Assembly: GCF_014202895.1 (NCBI RefSeq)
Contig: NZ_JACHHV010000007.1
Span: 1-64,000 of the forward strand
DNA length: 64,000 bases
Source: Lactovum miscens
Lineage (GTDB): Bacteria; Bacillota; Bacilli; Lactobacillales; Streptococcaceae
Direction of reading: 5' to 3'
Of the stretch, positions 1 to 7,258 are shown piece by piece. How positions within the stretch are numbered: position 1 is the stretch's first letter; every line of letters begins with the position of its first letter. Made by a program: the position numbers and the translations under genes. The notes under the pieces are model-generated. The model saw only the letters and a list, made by a program, of their open reading frames with translations. It was not told the origin of the DNA and made no database searches.

Positions 1-138
1 AACTCAATTTTAAAGGTTCTTTTTCTTTTTGTCTTTTTTCTGAAATCAAAAAGCGATCACTCTTTCGAGCTACCGCCAATTATTTTACACTTATAAGAAG
101 TAAGACTCACAGTTTAACAACCCAATCATTCTAAAATC

Positions 139-147
139 TGATAAAAT
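139..147 (+). promoter_or_regulatory. extended -10 promoter of pncB
   Basis: TG at 139-140, one base, then TAAAAT at 142-147 forms an extended -10 element about 65 bases upstream of the pncB start. No convincing -35 lies 17 bases upstream. The rest of 1-212 holds T-rich tracts and nothing I recognise. Confidence 0.4.
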
Positions 148-212
148 AGGGTTAAAATATTATTAGAACGTCAAACTTAAGTTCAACTTGCTTGGCGCTG
201 TATGGAGGACAA

Positions 213-1679
213 ATGCCACATCTTTACCAAGACGATAGTTTAGCTTTGCACACGGATTTGTACCAAATCAATATGATGCAAACCTATTTTGAACTGGGAC
301 GACACCAACGTAACGCAGTTTTCGAAGTTTTTTTTCGAGACATGCCTTTTGACAATGGCTATGCAGTTTTTGCAGGGCTTGAACGTATGGTGGATTATCT
401 GAAAAATCTCGCATTTTCTGAGACAGACATTGCATATTTACGTGAACTTTCTTACCCAGATGCTTTTCTGGATTATTTGAAAAATCTTCGGTTTACGGGA
501 ACTGTCCGTGCAATGCAAGAAGGCCAACTGGTTTTTGCTAATGAACCAATTGTGCAAATTGAAGGTTCATTAGCTGAATGTCAATTGGTCGAAACGGCGA
601 TTTTAAACATTATCAACTTCCAGACATTAATTGCGACCAAAGCTGCCCGGATTAAATCGGTAATTGGAGATGATCCCTTACTTGAATTTGGAACGCGGCG
701 TGCGCAAGAAATGGATGCGGCAATTTGGGGGACACGTGCAGCCATTATCGGAGGAGCTGATGCCACGTCTAACGTTCGTGCGGCCAAAATTTTTGGGCTT
801 AAGGCAAGTGGCACACACGCTCACTCATTAGTACAAAGTTATGGTAACGATTATGAGGCCTTCAAGGCCTACGCAAGCACACATCATGATTGTGTATTTT
901 TGGTTGATACCTACGACACCTTACATTTTGGTGTACCTGCGGCAATAAAGGTGGCACGTGAATTTGGTGACAAGATTGATTTTCAGGGAGTGCGAATTGA
1001 CTCGGGGGACATGGCTTATATTTCTAAGAAAGTTCGTCAACAATTAGATGATGCCGGATTTATGGATGCAAAAATCTATGCATCAAATGATTTGGATGAA
1101 TCCACGATTCTCAGCCTGAAAATGCAAAAAGCAAAGATTGATGTTTGGGGGGTAGGAACAAAACTTATCACGGCTTATGATCAACCTGCTTTGGGTGCTG
1201 TTTATAAACTTGTTTCAATTGAAGATAACAATGGTATCATGCAAGATACCATTAAACTTTCAAGCAATGCTGAGAAAGTTTCAACGCCTGGTAAAAAACA
1301 AGTATGGCGAATTACTAAAAAAGCTGATGGTAAGTCAGAGGGAGATTATGTTGCATTCAGTGACGAAAATCCTGATTTGGATGAGGAAATATATATGTTC
1401 CACCCACTCTATACTTATATCAATAAAAATATTCGAGAATTTAATGCAAAAGCACTTTTAAAGCCAATTTTTGTGAAAGGAAAGTTGACCTATAAATTGC
1501 CTACCTTGCAAGAAATCAAAGATTTTGCAAGAGAAAATTTGAATGAACTTTGGGATGAATATAAACGTGATTTGAATCCTCAGCCTTATCCCGTGGATTT
1601 ATCACAAAAGTTATGGGATCACAAAATGGGGTTAATTTCAGAGTTACGACAAGCAGTGTCAAAGATAAAACTGGATTGA
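213..1679 (+). CDS. pncB: nicotinate phosphoribosyltransferase
   Basis: Predicted to convert nicotinate plus PRPP to nicotinate mononucleotide, the entry step of NAD salvage in the cytoplasm. The 488-residue length and the motifs fit bacterial PncB: an N-terminal HTDLYQINM segment, EFGTRRAQ near residue 157, SGTHAHSL near 199 (active-site His region) and GVRIDSGDM near 258. The ATG at 213 is chosen because GGAGGA lies six bases upstream; an in-frame TTG at 192 would place that ribosome binding site inside the gene. nadE follows 91 bases later in the same direction, so the two form a NAD salvage unit. Function is confident from motifs and the neighbouring gene. Confidence 0.95.
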   Translation: MPHLYQDDSLALHTDLYQINMMQTYFELGRHQRNAVFEVFFRDMPFDNGYAVFAGLERMVDYLKNLAFSETDIAYLRELSYPDAFLDYLKNLRFTGTVRAMQEGQLVFANEPIVQIEGSLAECQLVETAILNIINFQTLIATKAARIKSVIGDDPLLEFGTRRAQEMDAAIWGTRAAIIGGADATSNVRAAKIFGLKASGTHAHSLVQSYGNDYEAFKAYASTHHDCVFLVDTYDTLHFGVPAAIKVAREFGDKIDFQGVRIDSGDMAYISKKVRQQLDDAGFMDAKIYASNDLDESTILSLKMQKAKIDVWGVGTKLITAYDQPALGAVYKLVSIEDNNGIMQDTIKLSSNAEKVSTPGKKQVWRITKKADGKSEGDYVAFSDENPDLDEEIYMFHPLYTYINKNIREFNAKALLKPIFVKGKLTYKLPTLQEIKDFARENLNELWDEYKRDLNPQPYPVDLSQKLWDHKMGLISELRQAVSKIKLD

Positions 1680-1770
1680 ACATTGTCATAGATATGAGCA
1701 AACTTGAATTATTCAGCTGACAAATGGACTATTAACTAGCAAGGATTTATCAAAGAAATTTGGAGAAAGA

Positions 1771-2595
1771 ATGAGCTTACAAGAGCAAATTATTAAGGAA
1801 CTCGGTGTGAAATCCGAGATTGATGTGAAGGCTGAAATCCGTGTATCGATTGACTTTTTGAAAAGTTATTTAAAAAAATATCCTTTCTTGAAGGCTTTTG
1901 TTTTGGGAATTTCAGGTGGCCAAGATTCAAGTCTGACTGGACGTTTGGCTCAGCTTGCAATGGAAGAAATGCGAGATGAAACGGGTGATGTGGCTTATCA
2001 ATTTATAGCTATCAGATTACCTTATGGTGTTCAGGAAGATGAAGTTGATGCGCTACGAGCCCTTGATTTTATTAAGCCTGATAAGAGTTTAACCGTCAAT
2101 ATTAAAACTGCAGTTGATGGGCAAGTTGAAGCTTTGAGATTAGCTGGAATTGAAATTTCCGATTTTAATAAAGGAAATATCAAGGCACGTCAAAGGATGA
2201 TCACACAGTATGCAGTGGCTGGGGAATACAAAGCAGCTGTACTTGGCACTGATCATGCGGCAGAAAATATCACAGGTTTTTTCACAAAGTTTGGGGACGG
2301 CGGGGCTGACTTGTTGCCAATTTTTAGATTGAATAAACGGCAAGGAAAAGCTTTATTGGCAGAATTGAGCGCAGATTCAGCAATTTATGAAAAAATTCCG
2401 ACGGCGGACCTTGAAGATGGTAAACCGGGCTTAGCTGATGAGGTTGCACTAGGTGTGACATATCAGGAGATTGATGATTATACTGAGGGAAAAACTGTTA
2501 CTCCTGAATCTCAAAATAAAATTGAGGCATGGTGGAATAAGACTCAACATAAGCGTCATCTACCAATTACTATTTTTGATGATTTTTGGAAATAA
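1771..2595 (+). CDS. nadE: NH3-dependent NAD+ synthetase
   Basis: Amidates nicotinate adenine dinucleotide to NAD+ with ATP, the last step of the pathway that PncB enters. The 274-residue protein has the P-loop SGGQDSS near residue 48 typical of N-type ATP pyrophosphatases, and [25 protein letters not shown] in the middle, a family hallmark (shown here only for recognition). There is no glutaminase domain, so ammonia is the expected nitrogen donor. GGAGAAAG precedes the ATG. It lies immediately upstream of the prophage insertion; its coding region is intact and untouched by the integration. Confidence 0.95.
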   Translation: MSLQEQIIKELGVKSEIDVKAEIRVSIDFLKSYLKKYPFLKAFVLGISGGQDSSLTGRLAQLAMEEMRDETGDVAYQFIAIRLPYGVQEDEVDALRALDFIKPDKSLTVNIKTAVDGQVEALRLAGIEISDFNKGNIKARQRMITQYAVAGEYKAAVLGTDHAAENITGFFTKFGDGGADLLPIFRLNKRQGKALLAELSADSAIYEKIPTADLEDGKPGLADEVALGVTYQEIDDYTEGKTVTPESQNKIEAWWNKTQHKRHLPITIFDDFWK

Positions 2596-2851
2596 AGCAA
2601 TATTATATAATACATTAATCTTTTATACTGTGTTTAAACTTTTGCTACAAATCTTTGTTTTCAATGTGTTGTTTTCTCAGCAAGCCTTATTGTGCAGTTG
2701 AAGGATGTTAAAAACCTTTAGAGAAATTATCCATTTCTTCACTTAAGATTCAATTATATTTGAAAAAATTAATTGTTAACGCAATCATAGAAGGAGAACT
2801 GCTCGCTGGCGACAAAATAAGTTTATTATATCTGTCAGGTTGGCTATATGC
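2596..2851. other. host intergenic stretch left of attL
   Basis: About 256 bases without an intact gene. Plus-strand codons from about 2764 read KKLIVNAIIEGELLAGDKI, which resembles the N-terminus of a GntR-family regulator, but the frame is cut off by the att region and has no start signal. TG at 2849-2850 plus TATAAT at 2852-2857 is the -10 that would have driven the LCP gene before phage insertion. Nothing else is recognisable. Confidence 0.35.
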
Positions 2852-2875
2852 TATAATGTACGAATGGAAAAACAA
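2852..2875. other. attL core (24-bp direct repeat)
   Basis: The 24 bases starting TATAATGTACGAATGG are repeated exactly at 41367-41390. The left copy lies just downstream of host nadE and just before the phage integrase block, the right copy in the 5' end of an LCP gene. The repeat contains a TATAAT box and the ATG plus three following codons of the LCP gene, so it is the crossover region between host and phage. Flanking bases differ (C at 2851 versus G at 41366), which sets the ends. Confidence 0.9.
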
Positions 2876-2920
2876 AAACTGTAGAACATCTGTGTAAGGT
2901 ATTCTACAGTTTTTGTTTTT
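2874..2920. terminator. bidirectional terminator at the prophage left end
   Basis: AAAAACTGTAGAA (2874-2886) pairs perfectly over 13 bases with TTCTACAGTTTTT (2902-2914), loop 15 bases. T-rich tails exist on both strands (TTTTTGTTTTT to the right; the complement of GGAAAAACAAAAA to the left). It would end integrase transcripts and also stop host transcription from entering. The left arm overlaps the last bases of the att core. Confidence 0.8.
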
Positions 2921-2936
2921 CTTATATAACTTAAAA

Positions 2937-2954
2937 GGGGCAAAAAAGGGGCAA
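2937..2954. repeat. left arm-type repeat
   Basis: GGGGCAAAAAAGGGGCAA occurs here, immediately after the integrase stop codon, and again exactly at 41238-41255 near attR. It is itself a tandem of GGGGCAAAA units. Its position on both sides of the att core suggests arm sites for the phage integrase or an accessory factor; this is inference. Confidence 0.5.
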
Positions 2955-2955
2955 T

Positions 2956-4086
2956 TTAATTTAAGTTATCAAGTGCCTCGATCACGCTTTTCTTTGCTTT
3001 TTGGGTTACGTGATTGTAAATTTCAAGCGTCGTCTTTGAATTTGAGTGACCAACTCTTTCCATAATTGCCTTGATTGGAAGATTCAGCTCAGCTAAAAGC
3101 GATACATGTGAGTGTCGGAAAATGTGAGTTGAGAGATTCTTATCTATTTTTAGATTTTTCCCAGCTTTTTTTAAAGCCAAGTTAAAAGCTTGCATTGAAA
3201 TTGGAATCTTAGACGAGTGTGAAATAAAAATATAGTCGTCACCATTAACACTTTTATGATTCAAAGTATCTTTTTTTTTAACCTCTTCAAGTAGCTCAAT
3301 TGCTCTTTTAGAAAGATCAACTGTCCTAAATGATGAACTATTTTTCGGCGATTGTTTAACATGTCTTTCTAAGTTCTTGATATATGGCCCTAATGTTCCT
3401 GTAACCTCTATAGATTTCCCGTTAAAGTTTGACCACTGAAGTGCTTGGAGTTCTCCAAATCGTAACCCCGTTAGATATAGAAACTCTGTAATCAAAGCGT
3501 ACATGATTGAGTTTCTGCTATTAAAATAATTAACGATATCTAGTACTTCATAGCGTTCAAGATAGTCCGCATGCACTTTTTTATCTGAACTTTTCCGTTT
3601 AAGCGTTATTTTTTCAATTGGGTTTGAATCAATATACTCGCGTTCAACAGCATAGTTAAACATATTTGAGAGCATTGCTTTAATTAAATTAGAATAGTTT
3701 AAAGAGTAGGTTCCGAGAGTGTAAATTTTATCGAAAAAATTCAAAAATGCTTGTTTATCTGCTTGCTTAATTAATGTATCTTTATCAATAATTTCGAAGA
3801 CCTTTTTGAAAGAAGTCTTGGCTGAAACAACACTACGAGGTTTCGAAGTTTGCTCATATCTTAACAGCCATTCATTGTATAGCTGCTCTAATGTCATCTT
3901 AGCAAGATTAGAAGTGCTAGTCGAATACTTATCTATTTTCACATTTAATAGTGCTAGCGCTTGTTTCTTTGCTTGTGGTGAATCCTTTTCTAAAGTAACA
4001 GATACTTTCCTTGCTTTATCTGTATATGGGTCAATCACTCGCTCAACGTATTTAAATTTTCCATTTTCTAGCTTTTCAATCCACAT
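2956..4086 (-). CDS. int: phage tyrosine-recombinase integrase
   Basis: Site-specific recombinase that inserts and excises the prophage at the att core next to it. The 376 residues show an N-terminal arm-binding segment, a SAM-like core-binding domain (about 60-165) and the catalytic domain with TGLRFGE (Arg about 209), HIFRHSH (His about 321, Arg about 324), VGHSNSKTT (His about 347) and the nucleophile in EIYNHV (Tyr about 357). All catalytic residues are present, so it looks functional. GAGG precedes the ATG. Transcription runs towards attL and ends at the hairpin at 2874-2914. A broken relative of the promoter region and of an integrase lies at 51820-52636. Confidence 0.95.
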   Translation of the reverse strand: MWIEKLENGKFKYVERVIDPYTDKARKVSVTLEKDSPQAKKQALALLNVKIDKYSTSTSNLAKMTLEQLYNEWLLRYEQTSKPRSVVSAKTSFKKVFEIIDKDTLIKQADKQAFLNFFDKIYTLGTYSLNYSNLIKAMLSNMFNYAVEREYIDSNPIEKITLKRKSSDKKVHADYLERYEVLDIVNYFNSRNSIMYALITEFLYLTGLRFGELQALQWSNFNGKSIEVTGTLGPYIKNLERHVKQSPKNSSSFRTVDLSKRAIELLEEVKKKDTLNHKSVNGDDYIFISHSSKIPISMQAFNLALKKAGKNLKIDKNLSTHIFRHSHVSLLAELNLPIKAIMERVGHSNSKTTLEIYNHVTQKAKKSVIEALDNLN

Positions 4087-4103
4087 ATTTTTACCTCGTT
4101 TTG

Positions 4104-4196
4104 TGATAAAATAAGTACAGTAAAACGCACAGCCATGTGTGTGATACGTACCATTAGGTGAAACCGCTCTCCGTCTCTAAACTGAAGCGGTTTTTA
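4104..4196 (+). ncRNA. candidate small RNA divergent from int
   Basis: TG at 4104-4105 plus TAAAAT at 4107-4112 gives an extended -10 on the plus strand. About seven bases on begins AGTAAAACGCACA, which folds with TGTGTGT, followed by a terminator hairpin AAACCGCT (4161-4168)/AGCGGTTT (4186-4193) and a T5 tract. The predicted RNA is about 77 nt, reads away from int and lies in the int 5' region. The same promoter, stem and terminator recur at 52658-52747 upstream of the dead integrase, with changes that keep the stem paired. Function unknown. Confidence 0.5.
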
Positions 4197-4198
4197 TA

Positions 4199-4876
4199 TT
4201 ACCAATTGCCTTGCTTATACTTTGCATCGACAGAAGTTAACCCATCAATATGTAAAGCTAATGAATCTTTTATTGGATGACCAAGAGGATCTAACACAAA
4301 ATCTATTCCTTCTCGTCTCGCAAGCTTTGCTGCTGGGACAAAATCACTATCACCAGCAATCAGAATAATTTTGTCAACTTGATGTTTTAAACTTAAAGTT
4401 GCTATATCAAGTCCGATACGCATATCTACGCCCTTTTGTTGTACACTAAAAGATAGATTCTTTTGTTTTAAATCTTCTATTTTTATATGACCATTAAATA
4501 AAGCTTTTGTAGTGTCTTTATTTATAGAGTAACCTGCATTACCGTCACTTAGTTCTCCAAATCTTAGCGCAACTTTTCTTTTGTGTGCCAGTTCTTCGAA
4601 GAAGTCTCTTGCCCACTTACTACTCTCTAATTTTAAAAAGTCAACATTTTCATGGGTTAATGGGTTATAGATTACCTTATCACTAGGTTGGCAGTCATAA
4701 TAAAAAATTCGATATAACTCATCATAAGTTTTTATACCATAGTTTTTATCAGATAAGTGTCTATTACAGTAACTATAAAGTTCGTCTGCTCTCCCAGATG
4801 AGCTCTTAGGCCCCATTACTTTATTAGAAACTTTTCTATAAAATCCGCCATCAATTAATATTGCCACTTTTTTCAT
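4199..4876 (-). CDS. NYN-domain (LabA/PIN-like) nuclease
   Basis: A 225-residue protein of the NYN superfamily, PIN-like metal-dependent ribonucleases. Visible hallmarks are the N-terminal ILIDGGF with Asp9, and LIAGDSDFVPAAKLARREG with Asp176 and Asp178, the acidic metal site; VDMRIGLDIATL precedes it. A central basic stretch could contact RNA. No membrane segment or signal peptide. GGAGA sits seven bases before the ATG. It is transcribed with the lysogeny block and is preceded by a strong promoter, a structured leader and a terminator (4891-5014), an arrangement like type III toxin-antitoxin loci. A role in superinfection defence is an inference; the nuclease assignment is good. Confidence 0.8.
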   Translation of the reverse strand: MKKVAILIDGGFYRKVSNKVMGPKSSSGRADELYSYCNRHLSDKNYGIKTYDELYRIFYYDCQPSDKVIYNPLTHENVDFLKLESSKWARDFFEELAHKRKVALRFGELSDGNAGYSINKDTTKALFNGHIKIEDLKQKNLSFSVQQKGVDMRIGLDIATLSLKHQVDKIILIAGDSDFVPAAKLARREGIDFVLDPLGHPIKDSLALHIDGLTSVDAKYKQGNW

Positions 4877-4890
4877 TTTATCTCCATGTA

Positions 4891-4980
4891 TAAAAAAATC
4901 TCTTGACCTTAACTGATCCCATAAAGTGGGGAGTTGACTATCAAGAGATACTTTAACATATTAAGCATACTTTGTATGCT
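4891..4980 (-). ncRNA. candidate leader RNA upstream of the NYN gene
   Basis: The promoter at 4986-5014 should start an RNA near 4980. It begins with a hairpin GCATAC-AAA-GTATGC (4965-4979) and ends in a long stem: outer arms 4898-4906 and 4941-4949 (nine pairs), inner AACT/AGTT and CCCA/TGGG pairs, followed on the minus strand by T7 (4892-4898). The result is a terminated RNA of about 88 nt, with the NYN ribosome binding site only six bases beyond the T tract. It could be an independent RNA, an attenuator, or both. Confidence 0.6.
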
Positions 4981-4985
4981 TTTAT

Positions 4986-5014
4986 ATTCTAACAACTCTT
5001 GATTAATTTGTCAA
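4986..5014 (-). promoter_or_regulatory. consensus promoter for the NYN leader RNA
   Basis: On the minus strand TTGACA (complement of 5009-5014), exactly 17 bases, then TAGAAT (complement of 4986-4991). This is one of the best -35/-10 pairs in the window. It lies downstream of the DUF4177 gene and gives the NYN gene its own transcription start. Confidence 0.75.
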
Positions 5015-5061
5015 ACAAAAAGGTTGATTTTTTTTGCTATTATTCTTTAAATCGTTACTTT

Positions 5062-5097
5062 AAGTAATATCTTGCAACAAAATATTACTTGTTTTTT
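5062..5097 (+). terminator. orphan plus-strand hairpin with T6
   Basis: AAGTAATAT (5062-5070) and ATATTACTT (5082-5090) pair over nine bases, loop 11, followed by G and T6. It is oriented to stop plus-strand transcription although no plus-strand gene is nearby. TGCTATTAT at 5035-5043 is a possible extended -10 for a tiny RNA of about 50 nt. Confidence 0.45.
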
Positions 5098-5156
5098 AAA
5101 AACAACTTATTGGACTAATATTTCATAATTCGTCGTTTCAAATTTAAGCCAATTTT

Positions 5157-5360
5157 TTACATTCTTTCAAAAACTAGTGTAGCTTGGATACGATCACCAC
5201 CACCAAAGCCCTTGCTTCCACTACTTGTCGTTGAAATAGTATGTAATCTATAACCTTGTGCTGCTTGCTTATTCAAGATATCTTCAAGCTCACCAAGATT
5301 TTTTGAGCCTTTTCCGATAAGTTGCTCTTTTAAAACAACTTGTAAAACTTTGTAATCCAT
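5157..5360 (-). CDS. DUF4177-like small protein, copy A
   Basis: A 67-residue soluble protein starting MDYKVLQVV, with the short beta-alpha-beta pattern of DUF4177 proteins (YKV at the start, AAQGYRLHTIS in the middle, ending in a beta strand with ATLVFERM). Function is unknown for the family. It is nearly identical to copy B at 7009-7212; bases 5182-5387 and 7034-7239 are identical over 206 positions including the ribosome binding site AGGAGA. The two copies bracket a Ser-rich membrane protein and a K+ channel. Copy-number retention suggests either recent duplication or gene conversion. Confidence 0.7.
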   Translation of the reverse strand: MDYKVLQVVLKEQLIGKGSKNLGELEDILNKQAAQGYRLHTISTTSSGSKGFGGGDRIQATLVFERM

Positions 5361-5387
5361 TTTTATATCTCCTAAGCTTTTATCGTG
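5182..5387. repeat. 206-bp perfect direct repeat, copy A
   Basis: Identical to 7034-7239. It covers most of the DUF4177 gene and its upstream ribosome binding site. The pair flanks about 1.65 kb carrying two membrane-protein genes, a substrate for RecA-dependent deletion or expansion of that cargo. Confidence 0.9.
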
Positions 5388-5477
5388 AATCCAGTCTGCA
5401 CGTTTTTAACTAAAGTTATAATTTTCAACCCACTTTTCCTCTAAGGCTGCACGGATTTTTAAAATAGAAGTTTTTAT

Positions 5478-6113
5478 CTATGGTTGAGCATACTCATTAC
5501 CTTTTGGTGCGAGTTGGTATCCAGATGTTTCAGCGTCACTTTGGCTCATGTAACCATAATTACCTGGATTAGTAACTTTCGAATAGTACAATCTACTTGT
5601 GCTTTTAGTAAATACCATACCATTTCCAGCTGTTGACCAACCATCACTAATAGTATATGAATTATTTGCAGGATCCGGAGCAGCGGCTGGAGCTGGATCC
5701 GGAGCAACAGTAACAGCGGGTGAAACAGTTGCCGCTACAGGATCTGAGCTAGGAATAGTTGTTGAACTAGGTGCAGGTGCAGAAGAAGTTGAAGATTCTG
5801 ATGATGAGGTACTTGAACTAGCCTCAGAACTTGAACTACTTGAAGAATGCTTAATTTTAGAGCTAGAGCTAGAACTTGATACTTGTGAACTTTTAGCGGA
5901 TGAATTATTTTTCCCATTAATGGTACTAGCATATCCAGAAAATCCAATTATGGAAAGCAAAACAAGTGGAATAATGGCAATAAGCCATAGCTTATTGTTG
6001 GTTTTTCTATAATTAACAATTACTAAATAGACGCCAACTAGACATGTAATTGGGAAAAAAATGATAGCTAAAACCCAAAACCACCACTTTTTATTGATCG
6101 GTGTTTTTTTCAT
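5478..6113 (-). CDS. Ser-rich membrane-anchored surface protein
   Basis: A 211-residue protein with two membrane segments (about 9-30 and 42-60), then a Ser-rich low-complexity linker (about 70-115), an Ala/Pro stretch with repeated APDPA, and a C-terminal globular segment with NSYTISDGWSTAGNGMVF. The layout suggests a small domain displayed outside the cell on a flexible stalk. AAGGAGT precedes the ATG. A clearly related but decayed copy lies at about 52880-53075 beside the second integrase scar, so the gene belongs to the lysogeny block of this phage family. Superinfection exclusion or host surface change is plausible but unproven; no known family name is certain. Confidence 0.65.
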   Translation of the reverse strand: MKKTPINKKWWFWVLAIIFFPITCLVGVYLVIVNYRKTNNKLWLIAIIPLVLLSIIGFSGYASTINGKNNSSAKSSQVSSSSSSSKIKHSSSSSSSEASSSTSSSESSTSSAPAPSSTTIPSSDPVAATVSPAVTVAPDPAPAAAPDPANNSYTISDGWSTAGNGMVFTKSTSRLYYSKVTNPGNYGYMSQSDAETSGYQLAPKGNEYAQP

Positions 6114-6299
6114 AAATTACTCCTTGCCATTTTAGTGGTGGCAAACACATGTTATACATAATCAAGACTATAAAAGCTTTATGCTAATATTTCTCTGATT
6201 ATCACCAAGTAAGATAATTTTATCAAGGTTAAAATTAAAACTACTTAGCTCCTCCTAATTAAGAATAGTTCCTCCTAGCCAACCAAGGATTGGTTGAAT
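6114..6299. other. intergenic segment between Ser-rich and channel genes
   Basis: Holds a hairpin CAACCA-AGGAT-TGGTTG at 6280-6296 next to the channel stop codon, which could stabilise or end the channel mRNA. On the minus strand it also holds two AGGAGG-like sequences about 20 bases apart (6250-6276) with no start codon behind them; these may be remnants of lost small genes. Confidence 0.3.
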
Positions 6300-6911
6300 T
6301 TATTTATTTTTATTTAAACTACGAACAACCGTAGTTGTAATAACACCATTAATATAGCCAATTGTGGCAACTCCTATAATCATTAGAAATATTCCTAATA
6401 TCTTTGTTGACGCATGAGTTGGAGTGATGTCTCCGTATCCAACAGACGTCATTGTCTCAACGAGCCAATAGATGCCATCAATAATAGACTTATGCTCAAT
6501 CTCATCAAATATATATACATTAGCAATAAAGTAAATTAATAAATAAATGGCAAGCTGTTTGATGGTACCTATGCTGAAGAAGTTCTCAACATTTATCTTG
6601 GCTGAAGTTTCTTCAAGTCGTTTTAGCTTGACTAGACGTGAAACTCGAATTAATCGAAATATTTTAAGAATTCCAAAATTTGCCACTGGAATACAAGCAA
6701 TAATATCAAGAGTGAAATGCTTAAAATAATTATTAATTGATTTTTTATCTTCTGAATTTATCCAAATTCCGGTACCTACAACCAAATCAAAGATAAATAC
6801 TCCATATACAGACCAATCTAAAATTCCTGGTAGCTGCTCAAAAAGTGAAATTAAAGCGAGAATAACAACTGAAATGATGTAATAGGGACTATTATAAATT
6901 TTTGTAATCAT
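6300..6911 (-). CDS. prophage-encoded potassium channel (6TM-type)
   Basis: A 203-residue membrane protein with the K+ selectivity filter SVGYGD (about 156-161) in a canonical pore loop MTSVGYGDITP, preceded and followed by pore helices. The N-terminal half has four hydrophobic segments and a positively charged RLIRVSRLVKLKRL stretch (about 85-100) like an S4 voltage sensor, so it is built as a compact voltage-gated-type channel without any cytoplasmic RCK or cyclic-nucleotide domain. It reads with the lysogeny block, between the two DUF4177 copies. K+ channel identity is clear; its job for the phage (membrane-potential effects, superinfection block) is inference. Confidence 0.88.
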   Translation of the reverse strand: MITKIYNSPYYIISVVILALISLFEQLPGILDWSVYGVFIFDLVVGTGIWINSEDKKSINNYFKHFTLDIIACIPVANFGILKIFRLIRVSRLVKLKRLEETSAKINVENFFSIGTIKQLAIYLLIYFIANVYIFDEIEHKSIIDGIYWLVETMTSVGYGDITPTHASTKILGIFLMIIGVATIGYINGVITTTVVRSLNKNK

Positions 6912-7008
6912 GCGACCACCATATCTCTAACAATCTCAAGCGGATTGTGAATGTCATAATCACAAATTCGATGACTATCTTTGAAATAAACTTGAAGCGG
7001 ATTTTTTA

Positions 7009-7212
7009 TTACATTTTTTCAAAGACCATCGTCGCTTGGATACGATCACCACCACCAAAGCCCTTGCTTCCACTACTTGTCGTTGAAATAGTATGTAATC
7101 TATAACCTTGTGCTGCTTGCTTATTCAAGATATCTTCAAGCTCACCAAGATTTTTTGAGCCTTTTCCGATAAGTTGCTCTTTTAAAACAACTTGTAAAAC
7201 TTTGTAATCCAT
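7009..7212 (-). CDS. DUF4177-like small protein, copy B
   Basis: Second 67-residue copy, differing from copy A only near the C-terminus (ATMVFEKM in place of ATLVFERM). It lies between the channel gene and the ImmA-like gene, and has the same ribosome binding site. Being first in the accessory run directly after ImmA-cI, it is probably co-transcribed from the cI promoter. Function unknown. Confidence 0.7.
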   Translation of the reverse strand: MDYKVLQVVLKEQLIGKGSKNLGELEDILNKQAAQGYRLHTISTTSSGSKGFGGGDRIQATMVFEKM

Positions 7213-7239
7213 TTTTATATCTCCTAAGCTTTTATCGTG
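7034..7239. repeat. 206-bp perfect direct repeat, copy B
   Basis: Identical to 5182-5387, same orientation, 1852 bases apart. See copy A. Confidence 0.9.
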
Positions 7240-7258
7240 GATCCTTTCTACACGTTTT

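Noticed and set aside
5405-5477. In-frame continuation after the Ser-rich gene stop (TAG) for 24 codons ending ENYNFS
   Set aside because: A readthrough extension is possible but there is no readthrough context or second copy to support it; it may be a decayed C-terminus.
5599-6012. 137-codon plus-strand ORF rich in Glu, Leu and Val
   Set aside because: It is the mirror of the Ser-rich linker of the minus-strand gene; the low complexity explains it, and there is no ribosome binding site.
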